Shown here piece by piece: positions 43,447 to 52,674 of a stretch of 64,000 bases of DNA. The notes beneath the pieces are model-generated. The model worked only from the letters and a program-made list of their open reading frames with translations, was not told the origin of the DNA and made no database searches. Origin of the DNA: Rhodovarius lipocyclicus (GTDB taxonomy: Bacteria; Pseudomonadota; Alphaproteobacteria; Acetobacterales; Acetobacteraceae); NCBI RefSeq assembly GCF_009900765.1, contig NZ_JAAABL010000001.1:186001-250000 (forward strand). The letters are read 5' to 3'. The translations under genes and the position numbers were made by a program. Positions within the stretch are counted from its first letter, which is position 1. Each line of letters starts with the position of its first letter.

Positions 43447-44436
43447 ATGATCCTGATCACGGGCGCGGCCGGCTTCATCGGCTCCAACATCGTGGCCGAG
43501 CTCAATGAGCACGGCCGCACCGACCTGGTCCTGTGCGACCTGCTGCGCCAGGGCCAGAAATGGCAGAACCTGCGCAAGCGCGCCTTCGTGGACATGGTGC
43601 CGCCGGCCGAGCTGGCCGCCTGGCTGCAAGGCCCGGCCGCCTCGAAGGTCTCGGCCGTGGTGCATATGGGGGCCAATTCCTCCACCACCGCCACCGATGG
43701 CGATGAGATCATGGAGCGGAACTTCCGCTTCTCGAACATGCTGCTGGACTGGACGGCGGACCGGCAGGTGCCGTTCATCTACGCCTCCTCCGCCGCGACC
43801 TATGGCGAGGGCGAGGCGGGCTATGACGACAATCCGGATTTCGAGCACCTGAAGCGCCTGCGCCCGCTGAACCTGTATGGCTGGAGCAAGCACATCTTCG
43901 ACCAGGCGGTGGTCGAGCGCCGCAAGCGCGGCGAGCCCATGCCGCCGCTGTGCGTGGGGCTGAAGTTCTTCAACGTCTATGGCCCGAACGAGGGCCACAA
44001 GGGCGCCATGCGCTCGGTGGTCAGCAAGATCTTCCAGAGCATCACCGCCGGCGAGCCGGTCAGCCTGTTCCGCAGCCACCGCCCCGAATACGCCGATGGC
44101 GAGCAGATGCGCGACTTCGTCTATGTGCGCGACATCTGCCAGGTGGTCACCCATCTGCTGGGGCGCGAGGACGGGTTCGGCATTTTCAATGTCGGCTCCG
44201 GCGAGGCGCGCACCTGGCTAGACCTGGCCCGCGCCGTCTTCGCCGCCATGGGGCGCGAGGCCGCGATCGGCTTCATCGACATGCCCGGGGAACTGCGCGC
44301 CAAGTACCAGTACTACACCAAGGCCGATATCGGCCGGCTGCGCGCCTTCGGCTACAATGGCCAGATGCGTTCGCTGGAAGCGGGGGTGACAGACTACGTC
44401 CAGCACTTCCTGATGCAACCGGACAGCTACCGGTAG
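43447..44436 (+). CDS. hldD: ADP-L-glycero-D-manno-heptose 6-epimerase
   Basis: 329 aa NAD(P)-dependent sugar epimerase for the LPS inner-core heptose. The Rossmann motif is MILITGAAGFIGSNIVAEL, with VVHMGANSSTTATDGDEIMERNF and YASSAATYGEG. The catalytic triad is YGWSKHIFDQ with upstream Ser/Thr. CVGLKFFNVYGPNEGHKG and FRSHRPEYADGEQMRDFVYV are specific to HldD. The start is ATG 43447; an upstream in-frame region adds 12 residues before the Rossmann fold and is not needed. This implies that the organism makes heptose-containing LPS, or had it ancestrally. Confidence 0.94.
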   Translation: MILITGAAGFIGSNIVAELNEHGRTDLVLCDLLRQGQKWQNLRKRAFVDMVPPAELAAWLQGPAASKVSAVVHMGANSSTTATDGDEIMERNFRFSNMLLDWTADRQVPFIYASSAATYGEGEAGYDDNPDFEHLKRLRPLNLYGWSKHIFDQAVVERRKRGEPMPPLCVGLKFFNVYGPNEGHKGAMRSVVSKIFQSITAGEPVSLFRSHRPEYADGEQMRDFVYVRDICQVVTHLLGREDGFGIFNVGSGEARTWLDLARAVFAAMGREAAIGFIDMPGELRAKYQYYTKADIGRLRAFGYNGQMRSLEAGVTDYVQHFLMQPDSYR

Positions 44437-44439
44437 GGC

Positions 44440-44883
44440 TCAGCGGCGCGCCGCGAAGAAGCCCCGCAGCACGGCCGCGGCCTCGGTTTCCCGCACGCCG
44501 CCCACCACTTCCGGCACATGGTTGCATTGCGGGTGGCTGAACACGCGCGCGCCGTGCTCCGTCCCGCCGCCCTTGGGGTCATAGGCGCCGAACACCACCC
44601 GGCCCACGCGGAACAGGCTGGCGGCCTGGGCGCACATGGCGCAGGGCTCCAGCGTGACCGTCAGGGTGCAGCCGGCCAAGTGCTTGTGGCCCCGCACGGC
44701 GGCGGCGGCCCGCAGCGCCAACATCTCGGCATGGGCGGAGGGGTCGGCCCGTTCCTCCACCCGGTTGCCGGCGCGCGCCAGCACCTGCCCACGCGGGTCC
44801 GTCACCACGGCGCCCACCGGCACCTCGCCGCGCGCGGCGGCCGCCCGGGCCTCCTCCAACGCCATTTCCATCGGGGACATCAT
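44440..44883 (-). CDS. tadA: tRNA-specific adenosine deaminase TadA
   Basis: 147 aa zinc deaminase that makes inosine-34 in tRNA-Arg(ACG). The zinc site is seen in SAHAEMLALRAAA (His and catalytic Glu) and PCAMCAQA (two Cys). RVVFGAYDPKGGGTEHG is the TadA-type substrate loop. ATG 44883 or 44880 opens MMSPMEMALEEARAAA; the ribosome site is weak. It converges with hldD at a distance of three bases and is divergent from the PuuD-like gene. A cytosine/guanine deaminase role is less likely because of the loop. Confidence 0.9.
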   Translation of the reverse strand: MMSPMEMALEEARAAAARGEVPVGAVVTDPRGQVLARAGNRVEERADPSAHAEMLALRAAAAVRGHKHLAGCTLTVTLEPCAMCAQAASLFRVGRVVFGAYDPKGGGTEHGARVFSHPQCNHVPEVVGGVRETEAAAVLRGFFAARR

Positions 44884-44927
44884 GCGGACAACTTGCCGCG
44901 CGGGGCCTCCCCGGTCTAGCAAGCGCC

Positions 44928-45644
44928 ATGAGAACACGCCCCGTCATCGGTCTGACACTGGATGCGGAGGAGCCTGGCGGCTACTCCAAGCTGCCCTGGT
45001 ACGCATTGCGGCAGAATTATTTCTCGGCGGTGGCCGAGGCCGGGGGCCTGCCCATCGCCCTGCCGCATGACCCCGAGCGGGCCGGGGAATACCTCGGCCT
45101 GATCGACGGGCTGCTGGTCACGGGCGGCGCCTTCGACGTGGACCCGGCGCTGTACGGCGACACCGCCCTGCATGAGAGCGTGACGCTGAAGCCCGGCCGC
45201 ACCCAGTTCGAGCTGGCGATCACCCGCGCGGCACTGGCGGCCGACAAGGCGGTGCTGGGCATCTGCGGCGGCGAGCAGCTGCTGGCGGTGGCCTTCGGCG
45301 GCACGCTGATCCAGCACATCCCGGACGCCATCCCCGGCGCCCTGCCCCACGAACAGCCCAACCCGCGCACCGAGCCCGGCCACGCGGTGGCCATCACGCC
45401 CGGCACGCGGCTGGCCGCGATCGTGGGCGCCGGCCCGATGCATGTGAACAGCGCCCACCACCAGGCGGTGGCCACCCCCGGCCCCGGGGCCGTGGTGAAC
45501 GCCATGGCGCCCGATGGCGTGATCGAGGGGCTGGAACACCCGGGCCACCGCTTCGCGCTGGGCGTGCAGTGGCACCCGGAATACAAGGTGGACCGCCAGG
45601 ACCTGACCATCCTGCGCGCCTTCGTGGAGGCCGCCCGTGGCTGA
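44928..45644 (+). CDS. Gamma-glutamyl-GABA hydrolase family protein (class I glutamine amidotransferase-like)
   Basis: 238 aa, PuuD-like. The catalytic Cys is in VLGICGGEQLL and the His/Glu pair in FALGVQWHPEY. PVIGLTLDAEE, GGLPIALPHDPE and LLVTGGAFDVDPALYG are typical of the family. It probably hydrolyses a gamma-glutamyl amide in polyamine or glutamate catabolism. The ATG at 44928 has no strong ribosome site. The 3' end overlaps rluB by eight bases, so it may share the transcript with rRNA-modification genes by chance. Confidence 0.88.
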   Translation: MRTRPVIGLTLDAEEPGGYSKLPWYALRQNYFSAVAEAGGLPIALPHDPERAGEYLGLIDGLLVTGGAFDVDPALYGDTALHESVTLKPGRTQFELAITRAALAADKAVLGICGGEQLLAVAFGGTLIQHIPDAIPGALPHEQPNPRTEPGHAVAITPGTRLAAIVGAGPMHVNSAHHQAVATPGPGAVVNAMAPDGVIEGLEHPGHRFALGVQWHPEYKVDRQDLTILRAFVEAARG

Positions 45645-46437
45645 TGAGACCCCCGAGACCCAGGACGACCCCGCGCGCGGCGAGCGCATCGCCAAATGGC
45701 TGGCCCGCGCCGGCGTGGCCAGCCGGCGGGAGGCCGAGCGCCTGATCGAGGAAGGCCGGGTTTCCATCGCCGGCAAGAAGGTGACGACGCCCGCCACCTT
45801 CATCCAGCCCGGCGACGCCGTGCAGGTGAACGGCAAGCTGGTGGCCAACCATGAGCGCACGCGGCTGTTCCGCTATCACAAGCCGCGCGGCCTGGTGACC
45901 ACCCACCGCGACCCCGAGGGCCGGCCCACCGTCTTCGAGCAATTGCCCCCCGGCCTGCCGCGCCTGATCAGCGTGGGCCGGCTGGACCTGAACAGCGAAG
46001 GCCTGCTGCTGCTCACCAATGATGGCGCGCTGGCCCGCCAGCTGGAATTGCCGAGCCAAGGCTGGGTGCGGCGCTATCGCGTGCGGGTGAACGGCCATCC
46101 GGACCCGTACAGCCTGTCGGTGCTGGCGCGCGGCATCACGGTGGACGGCGTGCGCTATGGCCCCATCGAGGCCACGCTGGACACCAAGCAGGGCGACAAT
46201 GCCTGGCTGACCATGTCCCTGCAGGAGGGCAAGAACCGCGAGCTGCGCCGGGTGCTGGCGCATCTGGGCTTCCAGGTCTCGCGGCTGATCCGGCTGGCCT
46301 ATGGGCCGTTCCAGCTCGGCATCCTGCCCAAGGGCGCGGCCGAGGAAGTGAACGGCAAGATCATGCGCGAACAGCTGGGCGTCGCCGTGCCCACGCATCA
46401 GGAAAAGCGCAAGGCCGCCAAGCCAGCCGAAAGCTGA
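45637..46437 (+). CDS. rluB: 23S rRNA pseudouridine synthase RluB/RsuA family
   Basis: 266 aa. An S4 RNA-binding domain (~15-65: RIAKWLARAGVASRREAERLIEEGRV) is followed by the catalytic domain with GRLDLNSEGLLLLTNDG (catalytic Asp), RLFRYHKPRGLVTT and EGKNRELRRVL. The length and DTKQGDNAWLTMSL fit RluB/E, which modifies position 2605 of 23S rRNA; RsuA is less likely. The start is GTG 45637, inside the previous gene. The stop overlaps rsmD by one base. Confidence 0.91.
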   Translation: MADETPETQDDPARGERIAKWLARAGVASRREAERLIEEGRVSIAGKKVTTPATFIQPGDAVQVNGKLVANHERTRLFRYHKPRGLVTTHRDPEGRPTVFEQLPPGLPRLISVGRLDLNSEGLLLLTNDGALARQLELPSQGWVRRYRVRVNGHPDPYSLSVLARGITVDGVRYGPIEATLDTKQGDNAWLTMSLQEGKNRELRRVLAHLGFQVSRLIRLAYGPFQLGILPKGAAEEVNGKIMREQLGVAVPTHQEKRKAAKPAES

Positions 46438-46985
46438 TGCGCATCATCGCGGGCGCCCATCGGGGGCGGAACCTGGCCGCCCCCCCGGGCGACCAGACCC
46501 GCCCCACCGCCGACCGCGCCCGCCAGGCGCTGTTCGACATGCTGATGCACGCGCCATGGGCTGAAGGCGCGGTGCGGGATGCCCGGGTGCTGGATGCCTT
46601 CGCGGGCTCCGGCGCGCTGGGGCTGGAGGCGCTGTCGCGCGGGGCGGCCCATGCCAGCTTCCTGGAGACCGCCCGCCCCGCCCTGGCCGCCATCCGCGCC
46701 AATGTGGCGGCCTGCCGCGAGGAAGCCCGCGCCACCATCCTGCCCGGCGACGCCACCCGCCCGCCGCCCGCCCCGGCGCCCTGCGGGCTGGTCTTCCTCG
46801 ACCCGCCCTATCGCCAGGGGCTGCTGCCGCGCGCGCTGGCCGCGCTGTCCCGCGCTGGCTGGATCGCGCCGGGGGCGGTATGCTGCCTGGAGATGGCACG
46901 CGACGAGGAATTCCCGACCGATTGGCCGATCCTGGCGGAACGCGCGCATGGCGCGGCCCGGCTGCTGGTGCTGCGCGCGCCATGA
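46437..46985 (+). CDS. rsmD: 16S rRNA (guanine-966-N2)-methyltransferase RsmD
   Basis: 182 aa S-adenosylmethionine-dependent methyltransferase. It begins MRIIAGAHRGRNLAAP, the RsmD signature start, followed by TRPTADRARQALFDML. Motif I is VLDAFAGSGALGLEALSRGA and the catalytic motif is LVFLDPPY. It methylates G966 of 16S rRNA. It overlaps rluB by one base and the glycosyltransferase gene by four, so the glycosyltransferase is driven from a ribosome-modification operon. Confidence 0.94.
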   Translation: MRIIAGAHRGRNLAAPPGDQTRPTADRARQALFDMLMHAPWAEGAVRDARVLDAFAGSGALGLEALSRGAAHASFLETARPALAAIRANVAACREEARATILPGDATRPPPAPAPCGLVFLDPPYRQGLLPRALAALSRAGWIAPGAVCCLEMARDEEFPTDWPILAERAHGAARLLVLRAP

Positions 46986-49462
46986 TGGCCGCGGGCGAGG
47001 TCACGGTCGCCTGCGTCATTCCCGCCTATGGCCAGCCCGGCCTGCTGCCCGAGGCCCTGAACAGCGCCATGACCCAGACCCTGCCCGGCGTCGCCGCCGT
47101 GGTGGTGGATGATGGCTGCCCCTTCCCCGAGACCTCCGCCCAGGCGCGCGCCGCCGCCGCCCGCCACCCCGGCCGGGTGCATGTGCTGCGCCAGGCCAAT
47201 GGCGGGCTTTCGGCCGCGCGCAACACGGGCATCGACTACGCGCTGGCGGCCTTTCCCAACCTGCGCGCCGTGTATCTGCTGGACGCCGACAACCGGATCG
47301 AGCCGCATTTCCTGCGCCGCGCGCTGGATGTGCTGGAACAGGGCGGGCCCGGCACCGGCTGGGCCTATCCGGATATCGACAGCCTGGGGATGGAGGAATG
47401 CTCCGACACCTCGGGCGAATTCTCCCTGCTGCTGCTGATGCAGGACAATTTCTGCGAGGCCGGCAGCCTCATCTCCCGCGCCATGCTGGAGAAGGGGCTG
47501 CGCTTCGACACCAGCCTGCGCCAGGGCTTCGAGGATGCGGAATTCTGGCTGCGCGCCGCGCGGGCGGGCTTCGTGGGGCGGCATATCCCGCAATCGGGCT
47601 TCCGCTATCGCAGGCGGGCCGAGAGCATGCTGGCCGACAGCGAACGCATCCGCCCCGTGCTGCAGGAGGAGTTGCGCCGCCGCAACCGCGAATTGTGGCA
47701 CCCGGCCAGCATCCTGCGGATGGAGGCGCGGGAATTGCCGCGCCACGCGCTGCTGCCGGTGGGCGGCACGCCCGCCCATGTCTTCATGGACCCCGAGGAG
47801 CCCGGCCCGCCCGTGCCGCGCGCCGAATTCCGCGCCATGCTGGCCCGGGCGGCGGCCGACCCGGCCTCCCACCACATCCCCCATGTGGTGATGGTGGCCG
47901 AACCCGCCGCCCTGGCGGCGCTGGCGGCCAACCGCATGCTGCACGCGGCCTGGTGGTTCGGCTCCGTGCTGCTGCGCCATCGCCGGGTGGCGGGCATGGT
48001 GCTGGACGAAAGCGGGGATGAGCGCATCTCCTTCCGCCACGCCGGCGGGTCGCTGGAGGATGCGCAGATCATCTTCCTGCGCGGCCAGGAACTGGCCGAG
48101 ACGCCGGAGCAGCTGCGCCGCGACCTGTCCAACGGCGATGCCTGGCGCATGCGCCTGTTCCTGCCCGGCGCACCGGAGGTGACGGGCGAGGCGACGGCGG
48201 AGGCGCAGGCGGAGCTGGCCATGCTGGGCACGCCCAATGGCGACGCCCCGCCCCGCCCCTGGCGCAATGTGTGGCGCTGCGCCCGCAGCCGGGTGGCGGA
48301 CCGGCTCTATGCCTCGGTGGGGGTGGGCGCCCCCCTGCCCCGGCTGAAGCAGGGGCGCGACATCGGCATCGTGCAGCCGCTGCATTCCCGTGGCGGGGTG
48401 GAGCGCGTGCTGCTGCGCCAGGCGGAGGTGCTGCGCCGCGCGGGCTGGACGCCGCATCTGTTCGTCTCCGAACGGGCGGACGTGACGCTGCTGCCCGGCA
48501 CCCGCGACACCTACGAGACCATCAACCTGTTTCCCGGCTTCGGGCCGGAGGGCGCGCCCGACCCCGCCCGCGCCTATTTCGGCGCCGAGACCGCCGCCTA
48601 TGGCCATGACCCCAACAGCGCGGAGGGGCTGGGCCTGCTGTTCGGGATGGATGCGGTGCTGATCACCCATTCCCTGGCCGGGCACGCGCTGGCGGCGCGG
48701 CTGCGGCGCTTCGGGGTGCGCTGCTTCATGGGGCTGCACCTGGCCGAGCGCGGCGCCTGGAACCAGCCGGCGGGCCAGGCCTTCTCGGGGCTGGCCTATG
48801 AGCACGCCTATGACGGGGCGCTGGTGATCTCGGAGCAGTTGCGCCGCTGGTGCATCGGCCAGGGCTGGCCGGCCAGCAAGCTGATCCTGGTGCCCAATGC
48901 CCCGGGCTATGACAGCCAGGCCGTGCCGGTGGCGCGCGGCACCCCGCAGCGGCGGCTGCGCGCCCTGTTCCTAGGCCGGCTGGACGCCCAGAAGGGGCTG
49001 GAGCGCCTGACCGACACCATCCGCGCCACCCAGGACTTCATCGACTGGCGGGTGGCGGGCAAGCCGGTGCTGGGCGGCGCGCCGCCCGATTTCGGCGTGC
49101 CGGTGGAACCCCCGGCCGACAGCGCGCGCGATCTGGACGCGCTGTATGGCTGGGCCGACATCCTGTTCCTGCCGAGCCGGTTCGAGGGCGTGCCCCTGAC
49201 CATCCTGGAAGCCCAGCGCCTGGGCTGCGTGCCGCTGGCCACCGATGTGGGCGCGGTGGCGGAAATCGTGGCCCATGGCCAGGATGGCTGGCTACTGCCC
49301 AATGATGCCCAATGCACCCAGGCCGCCGTGGCCGCGCTGCGCGCGCTGGATGCCGATCGCAGCCTGCTCGCCGGGCTTTCGGCCGCCGCCATCGCCCGGC
49401 TGCGCGGCCGGGGCTGGGATGCGATGATGCGCCCCTTCCTGGAAAGGCTGGACACGCCGTGA
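46982..49462 (+). CDS. Two-domain glycosyltransferase (GT2-type plus GT4-type)
   Basis: 826 aa. The N-terminal ~250 residues are a GT2-type transferase (VACVIPAYGQPGLLPEALNS, VVVDDGCPFPET, NGGLSAARNTGIDYAL, the DxD-like YLLDADN and RQGFEDAEFWLRAAR). A linker region (~260-450) has a Rossmann-like look. From ~455 a GT4-type transferase follows (GIVQPLHSRGGVERVLLRQAEVLRRAG, LFLGRLDAQKGLERL, FLPSRFEGVPLTILEAQRLGCVPLATDVGAVAEIV). It would add two sugars or one plus an unknown. ATG 46982 overlaps rsmD; the next gene overlaps its stop as GTGA. Confidence 0.89.
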   Translation: MMAAGEVTVACVIPAYGQPGLLPEALNSAMTQTLPGVAAVVVDDGCPFPETSAQARAAAARHPGRVHVLRQANGGLSAARNTGIDYALAAFPNLRAVYLLDADNRIEPHFLRRALDVLEQGGPGTGWAYPDIDSLGMEECSDTSGEFSLLLLMQDNFCEAGSLISRAMLEKGLRFDTSLRQGFEDAEFWLRAARAGFVGRHIPQSGFRYRRRAESMLADSERIRPVLQEELRRRNRELWHPASILRMEARELPRHALLPVGGTPAHVFMDPEEPGPPVPRAEFRAMLARAAADPASHHIPHVVMVAEPAALAALAANRMLHAAWWFGSVLLRHRRVAGMVLDESGDERISFRHAGGSLEDAQIIFLRGQELAETPEQLRRDLSNGDAWRMRLFLPGAPEVTGEATAEAQAELAMLGTPNGDAPPRPWRNVWRCARSRVADRLYASVGVGAPLPRLKQGRDIGIVQPLHSRGGVERVLLRQAEVLRRAGWTPHLFVSERADVTLLPGTRDTYETINLFPGFGPEGAPDPARAYFGAETAAYGHDPNSAEGLGLLFGMDAVLITHSLAGHALAARLRRFGVRCFMGLHLAERGAWNQPAGQAFSGLAYEHAYDGALVISEQLRRWCIGQGWPASKLILVPNAPGYDSQAVPVARGTPQRRLRALFLGRLDAQKGLERLTDTIRATQDFIDWRVAGKPVLGGAPPDFGVPVEPPADSARDLDALYGWADILFLPSRFEGVPLTILEAQRLGCVPLATDVGAVAEIVAHGQDGWLLPNDAQCTQAAVAALRALDADRSLLAGLSAAAIARLRGRGWDAMMRPFLERLDTP

Positions 49463-50688
49463 CATTGCTGGTCGAGGATCTGCCCGGGCTGATGTCCGCC
49501 CCCGCCGCGCTGCTGCTGGCCGAGGACGCGCCCGCGCTGGACCTGCCACTTCCGCAATGGCGGGTGCGGGCCGATGGCGCGGGCTGGCGCGCGGTACCGG
49601 AACGGGGTGCGGGCGGCACCGCCCTGCCCTTGCCGGCGGCGCCGGGCGGGCTGCTGGGCGTGCTCTCGGCCGGCGCCCCCGCCTGGCTGGCGGATTGGCC
49701 CGGCGATGCCCCCGCCCTGCTGCCCGATGCCACCGCGCTCTCGGCCCTGCTGGCCGCCCGGCTGCTGGGCGCCGAGGCCCGGCTGGGCGACCTGGCCGCC
49801 AGCCTGACCACGCTGCGCGCCGAGCACGAGGAAGGCCGCGTCGCCATGGCCCATTGGCTGCGCAGCGCGGGGCAGGAGGCACCGCAGCCCCCCACCCTGC
49901 TGCACGCCGACACGCCGCAGGCGGCCCCCGGCCTGCCGCAGGGCCTGTCCCACTGGCGGCGGGTGCTGCCGCTGGAAGTCGCGGGCATGGCCGCCGTGGC
50001 GCTGCATCTGGGCACGGTCTCGGCCGGGCCCGGCACGGCGCTGGGCGTGCGGCTGGTGGCGGAGGAAAGCGGCCGCGTGGCCGGCGCCTGGCGCGTGCCC
50101 GGAGAGGCGCTGGGCGAGGGCTGGCTGATGCTGGACCTGCCCATGCCCGCGCCCCCCTGGCGGGAGACCGCGGCGCTGGAGATCACGGCCGCCCTGGCGC
50201 CGCATGACGTACTGGCGCTGTCGATGACAGGCGACGCCCCGGCGGTGCAATTGCTGCGCGCGCGCGGCGCCGCGCGCTTCCTGCACTCGCCCTGGTGGCT
50301 GGAGGAGGAGGCCGGCCGCCCCATGCCGCCCGAGGGCGTGTGGTGCGGCTTTCCGGCCAGCATCTGGCAGGGCGCCACCCGGGTCGCGCGCGTGCCCGGC
50401 CACGGTCAGGCGATGCTGGAGATCCCGGCCCTGCCGCTGGCCGGCTTCGGCATGCTGCGCGCGGAACTGCGCCTGGTCGGCGGCAGCGAGGTGCAGGCGG
50501 CGCTGGAATGCGCGGGCCGCGGCACCGGCTGGGTGGACGCCCAGCGCGACGGGCACCTGGCGATGAGCCTGGCCGTCTCGCCCGCCGCCTGGCCGGTGGC
50601 GCCCGTGCGCGTGCAGCTGCGGGCGTTGGGGGGCGGCGGCGGCGCGGTGGAGTGGCGGGAGATCAGGGCCGTCAGAGGCGGCTCCTAA
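49459..50688 (+). CDS. Hypothetical protein coupled to the two-domain glycosyltransferase
   Basis: 409 aa, unrecognised. The start is GTG 49459 overlapping the preceding stop (GTGA). The N-terminal ~120 residues are Ala/Leu/Pro-rich, followed by a coiled-coil-like helix (~105-135: LLAARLLGAEARLGDLAASLTTLRAEHEEGRV). The C-terminal ~250 residues look like two beta-sandwich or jelly-roll modules, with VALHLGTVSAGPGTALGVRLVAEESGRVAGAWRVPG and a similar repeat after ~320. That would suit carbohydrate or surface-glycan binding. Translational coupling supports a shared role with the glycosyltransferase. No signal peptide is seen. Confidence 0.75.
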   Translation: MTLLVEDLPGLMSAPAALLLAEDAPALDLPLPQWRVRADGAGWRAVPERGAGGTALPLPAAPGGLLGVLSAGAPAWLADWPGDAPALLPDATALSALLAARLLGAEARLGDLAASLTTLRAEHEEGRVAMAHWLRSAGQEAPQPPTLLHADTPQAAPGLPQGLSHWRRVLPLEVAGMAAVALHLGTVSAGPGTALGVRLVAEESGRVAGAWRVPGEALGEGWLMLDLPMPAPPWRETAALEITAALAPHDVLALSMTGDAPAVQLLRARGAARFLHSPWWLEEEAGRPMPPEGVWCGFPASIWQGATRVARVPGHGQAMLEIPALPLAGFGMLRAELRLVGGSEVQAALECAGRGTGWVDAQRDGHLAMSLAVSPAAWPVAPVRVQLRALGGGGGAVEWREIRAVRGGS

Positions 50689-51275
50689 AGCACCCCCAGC
50701 TCCGCCAGGCCGCGCATCATCGTCATGGCCTGCACGGCGGAGGTCATCTCCCCCCGCAGCAGCAGGGCGCGGGCCTCGGCCATCGGCACGGTGAAGCTCT
50801 CGATGCTCTCGCCCGGTTCCAGGGCGGGTTCGGCCACCTTGCGGCAGTCCAGGGCCAGCACCGCGTGGCAGCAATTGGCGTTGCGGGCGGGGTCCGGCCA
50901 GATCCGGCCCAGATAGCGCAGCTCCCGCGCCTCATAGCCGGTTTCTTCCAGCAGCTCGCGCGCGCCGGCGGCGCAGGGGTCGGTGTCCTCCGCGTCCAGC
51001 CCGCCGCCGGGCACTTCCAGGGAGACGGCGCGCACACCCTGGCGCCACTGCCGCAGCAGAACCACCTGGCCGTCCTCGGTCACGGGCAGCACCATGACCC
51101 AATCGGGGAAATGCAGGATCCACCAGGGCTCCAGCACATGGCCCTGGGGGGTGCGCACCGTCTCGGCGGTGACGTGCAGGAAGGGCTCATCCATCACCTC
51201 CCGCACGGCCAGGGTGTCCCACCCGCCGGGCGGGGGTGGCAGGTGGCGCTGGCGGAACAGATCATCGGAGGACAT
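50685..51275 (-). CDS. NUDIX hydrolase (ADP-ribose pyrophosphatase-like)
   Basis: 196 aa. The Nudix box is GGGLDAED...GARELLEETGYE. The REL-EE-G core is complete, but the first glutamate of the pattern (GX5E) is replaced by Thr. VLEPWWILHFPDWVMVLPVTEDGQVVLLRQWRQGVRAVSLEVPGGGL and SIESFTVPMAEARALL are like ADP-ribose pyrophosphatases. It may recycle ADP-ribose or a nucleotide sugar. The start is ATG 51275 with GGAGGAC upstream. It overlaps the convergent hypothetical gene by four bases. Confidence 0.86.
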   Translation of the reverse strand: MSSDDLFRQRHLPPPPGGWDTLAVREVMDEPFLHVTAETVRTPQGHVLEPWWILHFPDWVMVLPVTEDGQVVLLRQWRQGVRAVSLEVPGGGLDAEDTDPCAAGARELLEETGYEARELRYLGRIWPDPARNANCCHAVLALDCRKVAEPALEPGESIESFTVPMAEARALLLRGEMTSAVQAMTMMRGLAELGVL

Positions 51276-51329
51276 GGCGCGAACATGCCCCGGGATGATG
51301 CGGCGCAGCAAGCCTCGGGCCGATCGGCC

Positions 51330-52667
51330 TTATCCCATCAGGCGCTTCACCCAGGCCAGCTTGCCCTCATAGGGCGGGTAGCGCATCGGCAGGTCGATGC
51401 GCGGGCTCTGGCGGAATTCGGCGCGCGGGTTGGAAAAGGCCTCGAACCCGGCCTGCCCATGGGAACGCCCCTGCCCGCTCGGCCCCACGCCGCCGAAAGG
51501 CAGGTCGGCCACCGTGGCCTGCACCACATGGTCATTCACCACGAAAGCGCCGGAGCGCGTCCGCTGGCGCAGGGCGGCCAGCAGCGCGCGGTCGCGGCTG
51601 TGCGCATAGACCGCCAGCGGCGCGGGCGCCGCGGCCAGCCCATCCAGCAACGCCGCCCCCTCCCGCCAGGGGATGATGGGCAGGATGGGGCCGAAGATCT
51701 CCTGCTCCGGCGGTGCGGAGGCCGCCAGCAGGGTGGGCTGGATGTGCAGCCGGGCGGCATCGGCGGCCCCGCCATGCAGCACCTCACCCTGCCCCAGCAG
51801 CGCCGCCACGCGGGCAAAATGCGCGGGGTGCGCCAGCCGCTGCAGACCCTGGCCGTCCGCGCCATAGAATTCCGTCAGCCGGGCCTTCAGCGCGGCCACC
51901 AGCGCCTCGAACCGGCTTTCGTGCACCAGCACATGGTTGGGCGCGATGCAGGTCTGCCCGGCGTTCAGGAACTTGCCCCAGGCGATGCGCTTGGCCGCCA
52001 GCCCGATATCGGCCGAGCCATCCACCACGCATGGGTTGCAGCCCCCCAGCTCCAGCGTGCAGCTGGTCAGGGTGCGGGCCGCGGCCTCCGCCACGCGCCG
52101 CCCCACGGCGCCGGAGCCGGTGAAGAAGATGTGGTCCCAGTGTTCGGCCACCAGCGCGGCAGCCAGGGCGGCGTCGCCTTGCATCACCTGTACCAGGCCG
52201 GGGTCCAACGCCTCCTCCAACATCGCTTGCAGGGCGGCGGCGGTGGCGGGCGCGAATTCCGAGGGCTTCAGCAGCACCGTGTTGCCTGCCGCCAGCGCGC
52301 CGACCAGGGGCGAGAGGCTGAGCTGCACCGGATAATTCCAGGGGCTGAGCACCAGCACCGCCCCGCGCGGCTGCATCGACAGCGCGGCGCGCGCCGGCCA
52401 ATGGAACCAGCTGGTGGCCACCCGGCGCGGCGCGGCCCAGCGCGGCAGATGCCGGATCGCGTGCCGGATCTCCTGCCGCACCGGCAGAATCTCGCTGCTG
52501 TAGGCCTCGAATTCCGGCTTGCCGAGGTCGTCGTGCAGCGCCTGCAGCAGCGCGTCCTCATGCCCGGTCAGGGCGGCATCCAGCCGGCGCAGCGCCTCAA
52601 GCCGCCCCTCCAGCGGCCAGGTGGCGCCGCTGGCGAAATGGTCGCGCAATCCGGCCTGTGGGGTCAT
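51330..52667 (-). CDS. Aldehyde dehydrogenase, class 3 / coniferyl-aldehyde type
   Basis: 445 aa, shorter than the usual ~490 of class 1/2, as in class 3 enzymes without the C-terminal oligomerisation tail. The general base is in TLELGGCNPCVV and the catalytic cysteine in NAGQTCIAPNHVLV. VLVLSPWNYPVQLSLSPLVGALAAGNTVLLKPSE, FFTGSGAVGRRVAEAAA and LPFGGVGPSGQGRSHG complete it. It oxidises a medium-chain or aromatic aldehyde with NAD(P)+. The start at 52667 opens directly onto the first helix. It lies seven bases after the HerA-like gene on the same strand. Confidence 0.91.
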   Translation of the reverse strand: MTPQAGLRDHFASGATWPLEGRLEALRRLDAALTGHEDALLQALHDDLGKPEFEAYSSEILPVRQEIRHAIRHLPRWAAPRRVATSWFHWPARAALSMQPRGAVLVLSPWNYPVQLSLSPLVGALAAGNTVLLKPSEFAPATAAALQAMLEEALDPGLVQVMQGDAALAAALVAEHWDHIFFTGSGAVGRRVAEAAARTLTSCTLELGGCNPCVVDGSADIGLAAKRIAWGKFLNAGQTCIAPNHVLVHESRFEALVAALKARLTEFYGADGQGLQRLAHPAHFARVAALLGQGEVLHGGAADAARLHIQPTLLAASAPPEQEIFGPILPIIPWREGAALLDGLAAAPAPLAVYAHSRDRALLAALRQRTRSGAFVVNDHVVQATVADLPFGGVGPSGQGRSHGQAGFEAFSNPRAEFRQSPRIDLPMRYPPYEGKLAWVKRLMG

Positions 52668-52674
52668 GCCCGGC

